Positions 55,531 through 64,000 of a stretch of DNA of 64,000 nt are shown here, one piece after another (position 1 is the first letter of the stretch; each line of letters opens with the position of its first letter). The DNA lies in NCBI GenBank assembly GCA_039519185.1, contig CM076849.1, forward strand, positions 75,189,621 to 75,253,620. Direction: 5' to 3'. Below the pieces are notes generated by a model, which saw nothing but the letters and a program-made list of their open reading frames with translations, was not told the origin of the DNA and did not search any database. The position numbers were made by a program, and so were the translations under genes. The DNA comes from Astragalus membranaceus (taxonomy: Eukaryota > Streptophyta > Magnoliopsida > Fabales > Fabaceae).

Positions 55531-57007
55531 TTAAATAGAAAGTTTTACAAATTGTGTTGTTTTCTTGGATTTGTCTTTTGAACCCACTTCTATGTGATGA
55601 GTGAAAGAGTAATTCTTCTTGAAAGGGTCACTAATCTCCATTTCATAGTCACCATGATAAAGGGAGACTTTAAGGAACCCATTTTTATCAGTAGTTGTTG
55701 ATAGTGGTTTTAGCCCCCACTCATGAAGTAGTTTGTCAACAACATCCCCAGCAGGCAAGTTCTTGAAATTGTTATCTATCAAGCAAATTCGACCGCAACT
55801 ATCTTGTGGTGACCATGATGTCCACATTATTATGCCTTGAATCTTTGGGTGGGAGTGTGCTTCTCTAAGAACTTGCTCAAAGTACTTTGCCTACAAAAAT
55901 GAAAAACTTTATAATAAATTCATCTCTAATGTGTAAAATATTAAAATCACATTTGATGTTGAGCTCTTAGTGATGTATCCATTTTAGCATTTATTTTCGA
56001 TTATCCAACAGATAAAGGTTAAAAAAAGACTCACAGCAATTATACACATAGCTAGGGAGTTGCATGTTTCATTTAGATAGAAATAAAAAGAGATGAGTGA
56101 AATTTTTCTAACAAATAAAGGTGGAAAGTGTGTGCATCATTTAAGCATACTAAACTAGAGGTGATCAAAATTTTCTTAGTGACATTACCTGATTAGGTTG
56201 GCTTGCAACATCAATTTCTGTAATCCAGATTGGAAAACCAGTGGAAGCAAGAGTATCAATGGAAGCTCTCATGTAAGGTAAATTAGGAGGGAAATTTGGA
56301 AAATGAGACTCCAATCCAATTCCAATAGGCAATTGACTATTCCCAGGATAACTTAGAATCTCTTTGATCTTCTGAATATACTTTGATGGGGTTGCTAAAC
56401 CATCTCTATTATCCTCAATAGTATTGAATTCATTTAAGAACAAAGTGGTTTGTCCATCAATCTTGTGAGCCTCATTAAACATCCTAGCTGAAAAATTTTG
56501 TCCAAGTTTATTTTCAAAGAATGAAAAGTGCAAATTTTCATTAACAACATCCCATGCAATAACTTTTCCCTTGTATCTGGCCACAACAGAATTCACTCTC
56601 TTTTCAACTGCTGAGTTAAGTTGAGTTGGTGAAAGTGAAGGAACCCAACTAGGTTGATAATTAGGATCATCCCAAAATATATTGTGGCCTCTAACAGAGA
56701 TATTGTGTTTCTCAGCAAACTGTAGCATGAGATCAGCTATTGGATAGTTCTTCTTTCCTTGCTTATATTCTGTGCTGTACCACTTCATTTCATTTCCAAA
56801 TGTTGTTACTGTGAACCTTGAAGTGAACCAATTTTGATATGCAATATTGTTTAGGATGTTACTGTTTAGGGCACATCCAAATGGGAAACTCTTCCTCTTC
56901 AATTTAATAGATATGCTTGCGTTTAATAAAGGGTGTCCTTCTTCATTAACTGCTTGGACTAATACCTTCTTCTTGCGGGTCTGATAAGTTAGAATAAAAC
57001 TTTGTTA

Positions 57008-57053
<46 letters not shown>

Positions 57054-59872
57054 AAAAAAGTACATGTATCTAGTATACAAAATATAAGCAAATAAGTAAT
57101 ATCTGATCAAAATTTAGATTAGAGTACTTTTTTATATTTTGTTACGACGAGAATAAATTATAACAAATGTGTACCTTCTCAATGCTTTGACGTTGATGAG
57201 ACATCCATTGTTTTGTTGTGAATGGCTGCAAGGAAATACTGTCTATCCAAATTTCCACAGAAGTATCATTGCTCTACACAAAATTCAGCATTTTGAAATG
57301 TTAAGAAAGTCTTGAAAAATAGTAATGAATAACTTTCATTAAATAAAATTACACTTATGAAGAGCCTTGAAATTGAAAGTACCTTAAAATAAAGTTCAGC
57401 TATTCCTGAGGTATCTGCTGTAAGACCACCCTTGAGCATAGACCAGCAATTAGTCTCAGCATAAATGGAACCAGCAAATTTTGTTCCTTTAGATGTTTTC
57501 ACATTTGCTGTTACTGGAACATTTCCTTTGCTCACTTGTATCCAAGCTGCATAATATTTTTAACCCATAACCATATCTATAACATATAATGATATTTCAT
57601 ATACATATATTATACACATGGCCGGATCCAAAAGGGCCTCCAAATTTTTAAGTCCAAAAAGACCTAAAAAAGCAATTTTTTAGTTATATATACTTTATAC
57701 GTTACAAAGAAGTTTGGATCCCCAGAAGTAGTTGTGGGAGAAGTTATCATAACTTGTCCCACAAGTACTTTGAGGATCCAAACTCGTTACGGAGTTACAA
57801 ACAAATCGTCATTAATTTGTTCTCATTGTAATAACCGCGAATTTTTACAGTTAGACTAGGGAATCGAATCCTAATTGTTATTGTTCTTTTAGATTTTTCT
57901 TTTTTTTTCGTGGTGTAATGTGGCCGCTCCACCATACACCTTTTGAGTTTGTTTAATTTATTTACTTTTTACAATCACTATTTAGTTTATTTGATTGATT
58001 TTTCTTTTGCATCAGTTTATTTGATTGATATAGATACATACTTTCAAGTTTATTATTACGTTAACAAAATACAGAATATATATAGAAAAAATATTGCAAA
58101 CAAAATCAAATACATTTTCAATATTTATTTTGTACGTGCTTTTTTTGTAACTAGTAAAATATGGAACTTCTATATACAATAAAATATTATTACATTCAAC
58201 AAAATACAGAATATACTTTATTATTACATTTAGTAATATACAGAACTTATATAAAAAATGTAGAAATGTAAATTCAAATTTAAGTTTTTTCTTATTTTGG
58301 ATTGACGGATTCTAATTGTAAATCTTTTACTAAAAAAGAGTTAAATTTTTTATCCGTATTTAAAATATTATATATATATATATGTATATATTGTCAAAAA
58401 ATATCTTTAACATATGTAATAATCATCATATTTTAATTTAAAGATTTAACTTTTGTTATCCTATATATATATATATAAATTCCTCATATTAAACTCTGCT
58501 TTAGCCCTCAACTTGTGTTGGGCTGGCCCTGATCATTTATACAACTTGTGAGAAATAATACAGAACATTTATAATATTTAAGTACAAACAAAATCACATT
58601 TTTTAGTTATATGTACTCTATACGTAACAGAGTTACAAACAAATCGTCATTGTTCTTTTAAATTTTTCTTCTTTTCTCGTGGTGTAATGTGGCCGCTCCA
58701 TGATACACCTTTTGAGTTTGTTTAATTTATTTACGGTTTTACAATCACTATTTAGTTTATTTGATTGATTTTTTTCTTACATCAGTTTATTTGATTGATA
58801 TAGATTCATATTTAAATTTCAATACTTTATTATTAAGTTCAACAAAATACAGAATATATATAGATAAAATATTGCAAACAAAATCACATTCATTTTCAAT
58901 ATTTTATTTTGCTCGTGCTTTTTTTGTAATTAGTAAAATATTTAACTTCTATATATAATAAAATATTAAAAACAAAAAAAAAATTGTTTTCAACATTTTA
59001 TTTTTACATTTAGTAATATACAGAACTTATATAAAAAATGGAGAAAAGTAAATTCACTTTCAACATTCTAACGGTAAATCTTTTATTAAAAAAAGTTAAA
59101 TTTTTTATTTATATTTAACATATATATATATATATATATATTGTCAAAACAAATCTTTAACATTTGTAATAATCAATATATTTTTAATTTAAAGCTATAA
59201 CTTTTTTTGTCCTATATATAAAAATGCCTCCTATTAAGTTCCGCTTTAGGTCTCAACTTGTGTTGAGCCGGCCCTGATTATACAAATAATATAGCACTAT
59301 AGTGAGAAATAATACAGAACATCTACAAAATTTAAGTACAAAAATTTACCAGATAAAGAATAATGATTCCCCTTATGAAGATAAACGTTCTGAGAGACAC
59401 TATCATGTGGTTGATTTCTGCTATGAGCTACCACATATTTGTTGCCAAATGATTCTCTATGTTCTATTATTGCATTTCCAAAGGCTTTCCATCCATTTAG
59501 TCCATCGTTCAATTTTGGGTTTTGAATGATTCCTCCATTATATTGAGGCTTCAGTGGGTGTGTCAAACACTGAGATTTAAAACAAGTTACACTTACTGTA
59601 AGAGTGAATTTTTTAGAAAATATAAACCTAAAAATACAAGAAATGCTAAAGAGAGTACTTACTTTAATGCTGGCACTGTAATCGTAGGATGATGATTCAA
59701 CTCCAATACCTGTGGTGCAATGCTTTTATATTAGTAGCTTATATTAATATTCATCAAAAACATAGTCAGTAACTAAAAAATCTCATTTTATTATAAATAT
59801 TGATAGAATAAATTCAAAAACTAAAAACTAACCTGTGAGAAGGAGGGCACATATGAGAAGGACGAAGTTCAT
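55531..59872 (-). CDS. Secreted CBM22-GH10 endo-1,4-beta-xylanase, seven exons
   Basis: Exons, 5' to 3': 59872-59833, 59709-59663, 59569-59350, 57546-57383, 57273-57175, 56980-56189, 55890-55531. All use GT-AG and join without a stop: 1722 nt, 573 residues. Residues 1-20 (MNFVLLICALLLTGIG) form a signal peptide. A CBM22-like carbohydrate-binding module (GGIIQNPKLNDGLNGWKAFG to about WIDSISLQPF) covers roughly residues 45-180. The GH10 barrel holds the acid/base Glu in AWDVVNENL and the nucleophile Glu in IWITEIDVAS. Family knowledge: it cuts the beta-1,4 backbone of xylan in the cell wall. The length and order match plant GH10 proteins. The intron 59349-57547 carries a hAT element; the promoter has a TATA box. 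The start is fixed by the signal peptide and the 40-nt first exon. Confidence 0.95.
57013..57048. repeat. (TA)n microsatellite in a xylanase intron
   Basis: About 18 TA units between exons 5 and 6, close to the donor side. Confidence 0.95.
57617..59276. mobile_element. hAT element with tandem interior, 1660 bp
   Basis: Ends CATGGCCGGATCC and the inverse of GAGCCGGCCCTG (hAT type CAGGGCCGG, one change). The exact 8-bp duplication ATTATACA is at 57609-57616 and 59277-59284. The interior is a direct duplication of about 750-800 bp (for example GTGGTGTAATGTGGCCGCTCC at 57911 and 58680), and an internal copy of the right end (GGGCTGGCCCTGATC) is at about 58522. No transposase is coded. It lies in the third intron of the xylanase gene. 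Confidence 0.9.
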
Positions 59873-59944
59873 TTTTGATTGTATCAAAAACCTGCTCCAA
59901 TAGAAATAGAAATAGAAATGAAAACTAGAACGAAAATAAGAGGC

Positions 59945-59952
59945 TATATAAT
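59945..59952 (-). promoter_or_regulatory. TATA box of the xylanase gene
   Basis: Minus-strand TTATATAG lies 73 nt upstream of the start codon. This predicts a transcription start near 59915 and a short leader of about 45 nt. Confidence 0.65.
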
Positions 59953-60034
59953 GTGTTGAAGCAAATCATCTATTTTTTAACCATAATTAATGTTTCCGAT
60001 TTGATTTGGTGTAGTTAATTTCATTCCATTTGAA

Positions 60035-60815
60035 ATTGGTGTAGTTAATTTCATTCCATTTGAATGTCATAAAAACGCGTCCTGGATTTTGGCATAAAGA
60101 ACAACATTTTTTTTATTTAAGGAATGAATTAACATTTGGAACAAAAAACTAGTAATTTCTTTTTTTTTTTCAATGAAAACTTGTGATTTCTCGGAAACAA
60201 AGAGTTTTGATTCTCTTCATTTCCCTAAAATTTTTTTGTTTTTTTACAATAGTGTGTAAAATTTATAAATACCTAAAATAAATGTCATATTTTAGGAATG
60301 TGTGTATTTATGTACTAATTAAAAACTATAGTAATAATCATCCATTTCTTTTGAGAAGTGAGAATATCCATCCCAGCCTAATTTGAGTACCATTACATTT
60401 ATTACATATTAAAATTGTAAATAATTTCATTCCATTTGAATGTCATAAAACGCGTCCTGGATTTTGGCAATAAGAAGAACATTTTTTATTTAAGAAATGA
60501 ATTAACATTTGCAACAAAAAACTTGTAATTTCTTTCTTTTGTTCCGACCAAAACTTGTGATTTCTCGGAAACAAAGAGTTTTGATTCTCTCCATTTCCCT
60601 AAAGTAATGGAAGATTTCACTATTATAATTTTTGGTGTGTAAAATTTATAAATACCTAAAATAAATGTCATATATATTTTAGGAATGTGTGTATTTATGT
60701 ACTAAATAAAAATTATAGCTAGTAATAATCATCCATTTCTTTTCAGAATTGAGAATATCCATATCGATCCCAGAGTCCCAGCCTAATTTGAGTACCATTA
60801 CATTTATTACATGCT
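60035..60815. repeat. 380-bp direct duplication upstream of the xylanase
   Basis: AATTTCATTCCATTTGAATG, ACGCGTCCTGGATTTTGGC and CCCAGCCTAATTTGAGTACC occur in the same order in copy 1 (about 60045-60415) and copy 2 (about 60425-60815). A shorter 29-bp repeat (GGTGTAGTTAATTTCATTCC) precedes copy 1. No coding content. Confidence 0.85.
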
Positions 60816-60918
60816 TTTGTTTCTTTTCTTTTGTCTTCCACTCGTTACCAAACAAATTGTAAAGAATTACATTAATAGAATTGATTTTTTGATGTAACAT
60901 TAATAGAATTGATTTCAG

Positions 60919-61194
60919 TTGGTATTTCTTTGGGATGTGAACATAAATATGAGGTGGATTTGGCGCCTCAAAGTCCCAGCTAAGGTTCAACACTTCATTT
61001 GGCTTTGTCTTCACAATGCCCTTCCAACTAATGCCCGTAGGCATCATTGCAATATGGTAGCTTCTTCAAGCTGCACCCGTTGCTCCTCTCCCATGGAAGA
61101 CCTTCTTCATTGCCTTCGCGAGTGCCCTCATTCTAAAGAAGTGTGGCTCCGTTTGGGAATGGGGGCTCATCCTAATTTTTTTCTCTCAAGCTGA
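60919..61194 (+). pseudogene. LINE ORF2 zf-RVT segment
   Basis: IWRLKVPAKVQHFIWLCLHN then CTRCSSPMEDLLHCLREC gives the Cys-His pattern of the zinc-binding domain that follows plant LINE reverse transcriptases. The frame stops at 61194 and the RNase H continues in another frame, so there is a frameshift near 61190-61215. Confidence 0.85.
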
Positions 61195-61216
61195 GACTAA
61201 CTCCTGGATTTATGAT

Positions 61217-61876
61217 ATGATTCACAGTACTTCCATGTACATTTTTATTGCTGGTTTGTGGCAGGTGTGGTGCTGGCGCAACAATATGATTTTTGAAGAA
61301 CAACCTTGGAGAATTCATGAAGTCCTTAGGAAGGTCTATGTGTCCCATGACGAGTTTCTAGACTACTTCCTTCCCCAGGGGGTTGACGTTGCCTCGGCCA
61401 AGCTCACTTCTCACTGGACACCACCTCCTATTGGTTATGTTAAAGTCAATGTGGATGGGAGTTTTTTGGAGAATTGCTCTCGTATGGGAGCTGGTGGTAT
61501 TCTTCGAGATCACACAAGTGGTTGGATTGCTGGTTTCTCCTACCCCCAAACTGGTGGTGACGCCCTCTTGTCTGAATTACTGGCGATCCAAAGGGCTCTG
61601 GAGTTGTGTCATACTAAGGGTTTTGAGCAAATTATTTGTGAGAGTGATAGTTTAGAAGCGGTGCAACTTTTCTCTATGGATAGCACTCATGCTTTACATT
61701 CCCATGCTTCTCTCATCTTGCAGATATCGGAGGCTTTGCAGCGAACTGGAACTATTAGCTTGAGCCATGTTCCGAGAGACCATAACAGATGCGCAGATTT
61801 CTTAGCAAATGAAGGTTCCCGATGGCCGACATGCTCTGGGATCACCCACCGCCGGGACTGGAATCTCTCATTCTGA
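61217..61876 (+). pseudogene. LINE ORF2 RNase H domain
   Basis: 219 residues. The catalytic acids are all visible: D in VNVDGSF, E in LLSELLAIQRALEL, D in CESDSLEAV and D in HNRCADFLANEG. RNase H removes the RNA strand from RNA-DNA hybrids. This domain type (RVT_3) is usual at the C-terminus of plant L1 elements. It is intact as a frame but has no RT upstream here. Confidence 0.85.
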
Positions 61877-61964
61877 GAGATAAGCTTGGATCTTAGTTTT
61901 TTTGCTCTGTTTTTTCTTTTGTCTTTGTCTTTGTTACATTGTAACACCACCAAAAAAAACTAAT

Positions 61965-62096
61965 ACTACCAACCAGGTTGGTCCAAGTGGTTAGATTTGG
62001 ATCCCATCCCAAGGTCTCGGGTTTGAATCTTGGGTGTGGCAAAAACTCTGTTGGGAGGGGAGAACCACACGGAATAAAAATTAAACCTAGTGTATC
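61965..62096 (+). mobile_element. tRNA-derived SINE, about 132 bp
   Basis: The head has an A-box-like GGTCCAAGTGGTTAG and a B-box-like GGGTTTGAATC. It is flanked by AAAAAACTAAT (61954-61964 and 62097-62107). It is inserted at the A tail of the LINE. Confidence 0.75.
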
Positions 62097-62294
62097 AAAA
62101 AACTAATTTAGTTTTATATGTTCTTGTTTTTTTTTAGAAAAAAATTTTGCTCATAAAAAAATTAATTTAGTTTTTCTTAGAACTGAAATATTTCTTGCTG
62201 TGATCATTTTGTTTGCATCCCCGTAGTAAATATTTATTTTTAAATTAGACCTCATTTATTCCATGATCCATGGACTAAAATTAAAATGGTCTCT

Positions 62295-62503
62295 TTTTTT
62301 TTGTTTAGACCATTCCTTGCTACTCACGGAGTGTCTTAACGCTTTCGACGAAAGACTAATCTCTGCACGTGCTTAGGATCAAATTTTGCACTGACCAACA
62401 CCGAGTTTGTACACTACGTAAATCAAATTCGGGAGCACCGGTCGATCCCCTATGTCCCAGGGTAGATTAAGCCACTAGGCCTGGTGACCAACGGTGTTGG
62501 TTA
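62295..62503 (-). mobile_element. tRNA-derived SINE, same family as 45053
   Basis: Minus-strand GGCCTAGTGGCTTAATCTAC is the head, and a T run at the left is the tail. The target duplication ATTAAAATGGTCTCT versus ATTAAAATAGTTTCT (62280-62294 and 62504-62518) has two mismatches, so this copy is older than the one at 45053. Confidence 0.82.
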
Positions 62504-62567
62504 ATTAAAATAGTTTCTAAATTCAAAGACTTGAAAACATAAACAACATTATTTATAGTGACTAATT

Positions 62568-62754
62568 TTTTGGCGTGAAACTGGTATCCTTTGCGCGCAA
62601 CTGTAGAGATTAATCACTCGAGGGTAGGACCACAATGGGCGGTAAAGCCCTCGCTCAAGAGATTTAACGCTGCTGCACTCCAAGGCTAGATTCAAACTCA
62701 GGACCTTGGTTAAGCTAGAAGAGACTCACACCATCTCATCCAAGTGCTCTTGGG
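62568..62754 (-). mobile_element. tRNA-derived SINE, third family
   Basis: Exact 19-bp duplication TTATTTATAGTGACTAATT (62549-62567 and 62755-62773). Minus-strand head has TTGGATGAGATGGTG (A box) and CCTGAGTTTGAATC (B box). From 62774 to 63187 the DNA is AT-rich with no gene. Confidence 0.85.
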
Positions 62755-63195
62755 TTATTTATAGTGACTAATTAAAACAAAACAACAATGACTAAAAATA
62801 AAAAATTATATAATGAAAGGGCAAAAAAACAAAAAAAGTATTTTACAGGGACATGCAGACATTAATTATGATAAGAAACTTATCTTCTTTGTTTTGAGGA
62901 CATTAGTTAAAATATGGTAATTTATCTTCTCTAGCTCATTCGAAGTTTGAATTAAACTGCATATTTTTCATGTTTTTTTCTTACTAGTAGCCAATAATGT
63001 TAAAATCTATAATCCTCATTTTTATATATAAGTATTTATTTCGTATTAAAATTTGTATTACCCTTCACTAAACAGTATTTTCTGTTTTAGTGCAGTATTA
63101 AAATTTAAAGAATATTCCATCAATAAACAATATTCCATTTTATTATCCAAAAATAATAATAAACAATAGTCCATTTCAATAGATGATATTCCAGG

Positions 63196-63565
63196 CAATG
63201 TTTTAAAAACCGGACCGGACCGGCCGGTTCAACCGGTTGAACCGGGAACCGGACCCCGGCCGGTTGGTTCAATCCCATTTGAACCGCAGTCCTATTGAAC
63301 CGCCTAGAACCGGATCAAACCGGGGAAGAACCGGGGAAGAACCGGGTTGAACTGCGGTTCAACCGCTTTGAACCGGAAACCGAACCGGATTGAACCGCCC
63401 GAAATACATTTTTTTTATTTTTAAATTTACTTTTTTCTCCAAAATTTAATATTTTTTATTTTTTATTTAATAAATTACTCATCCGGTTGAACCATGGTTG
63501 AACCGGTTGAACCATGAACCGGAGGCCTCGCCGGTTCGATCTCCGGTCCGGTTTTAAAAACATTG
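63196..63565. mobile_element. hAT MITE rich in CCGGTTGAACC, 370 bp
   Basis: Ends CAATGTTTTAAAAACCGGAC and the inverse of GTCCGGTTTTAAAAACATTG. The 8-bp duplication ATTCCAGG is at 63188-63195 and 63566-63573. Repeated CCGGTTGAACCGG words at both ends resemble those of the element at 39091. Confidence 0.92.
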
Positions 63566-63799
63566 ATTCCAGGTTGCTGCCTTTTCAAGTAGACTTGGTT
63601 TTTTGTAAAAAAAAAAAAGTAAACTTGGTTGTGATGTGTGTGCTATTTGAGGCTAGGGGGCATGCTAGCGGTATTTGGATACCAAAATCCCATGCATGCA
63701 CCTATAATGTTGACACTATAGATATCTTTTTTTCAATCTATCACTTATTTATTTAACCACAAGTATTAAGAATTGGATTTTTTCTTTTATCTATGCTAG

Positions 63800-64000
63800 C
63801 CCTCAAGCTAGCAGCAGAAACCTTTTGTGGAGTTATGAGATGGACTTACGAAGACATGTCAACTTACATTGGCTTCTCATGGCCGATTTTGATGATATTG
63901 TTCTTCCTTCTGAAGTTAAGAGAGGTGATTTCCCTACCACTAGATTCTCTAAATTTGCTAATGTTATTGACAGGTGTAGATTGATTTCCTTTGTGCAACG
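63800..64000 (+). pseudogene. L1 LINE endonuclease fragment, continues beyond the window
   Basis: In one frame from about 63825 it reads LWSYEMDLRRHVNLHWLLMA, then DFDDIVLPSEVKRGDFPTTR and SKFANVIDRCRLISFVQ. This matches the end of the apurinic-type endonuclease of plant L1 ORF2 (the W-LL-GDFND motif, here ADFDD). It runs to the window edge, so integrity is unknown. Confidence 0.75.

Larger units (their letters stand above)
60915..61959 (+). mobile_element. 5'-truncated L1-type LINE, 3' end
   Basis: Only the end of ORF2 remains, a zinc-binding RVT-associated region followed by RNase H, then a 3' UTR with TTTGTCTTTGTTACATTG and a short A tract. The left edge is approximate. A SINE sits immediately after the A tract. 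Confidence 0.85.

Overview
This window is plant nuclear DNA. Genes have many short introns with GT-AG borders, and almost everything else is nested transposable elements of plant types (Ty1/copia, Tat/Ogre-like gypsy, hAT, MULE, CACTA, Helitron, SINE, L1). The mix of families suggests a legume, possibly the clover/medic/pea group. That is a weak inference, because no species-diagnostic sequence was available.

Two genes look intact, both on the minus strand. The first (coding 31516 down to 19710, with a 5' leader exon near 36555-36705) is an aminoalcohol phosphotransferase. It has 18 coding exons and 389 codons before the stop, and carries the full CDP-alcohol phosphotransferase signature; it would make the final step of phosphatidylcholine/ethanolamine synthesis. 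The second (59872 down to 55531) is a secreted CBM22-GH10 endo-1,4-beta-xylanase with seven exons and 573 residues. A broken F-box/LRR gene lies at 53624-54493. The two intact genes act in separate processes (membrane lipid and cell wall) and no operon-like logic applies.

Layout: 1-3761 is a decayed copia element on the minus strand whose integrase core is deleted. 4150-17450 is a large, young, non-coding LTR element on the minus strand (3' LTR 3356 bp, 7200-bp internal region, 5' LTR truncated) with recognisable PBS and PPT. 17.4-19.5 kb is AT-rich DNA with small MITEs. 19.5-36.7 kb is the phosphotransferase gene; its introns hold a copia remnant (itself split by a hAT element), an L1 tail and a 1.6-kb non-autonomous LTR element whose 3' LTR carries a MITE. 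37.1-43.7 kb is a composite of long inverted repeats filled by two MULEs and three hAT elements. 44.3-46.0 kb is a Helitron carrying a SINE. 46.5-51.7 kb holds a CACTA end, a MULE, a solo-LTR-like block and a direct duplication. 52.5-55.5 kb has a minisatellite, the F-box pseudogene and a Helitron-like end. 55.5-60 kb is the xylanase gene with a 1.66-kb hAT in an intron. 60-64 kb holds a promoter duplication, an L1 3' end, three SINEs, a hAT MITE and an L1 endonuclease fragment.

The most unusual signal is RNA-like structure in the long LTRs. In the 4.15-17.45 kb element and again, independently, in the solo LTR at 49 kb, short motifs recur with an invariant loop but different stem arms, and the two arms change together so that pairing is kept. 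This covariation is visible directly in the sequence and is not explained by coding or by ordinary tandem duplication.
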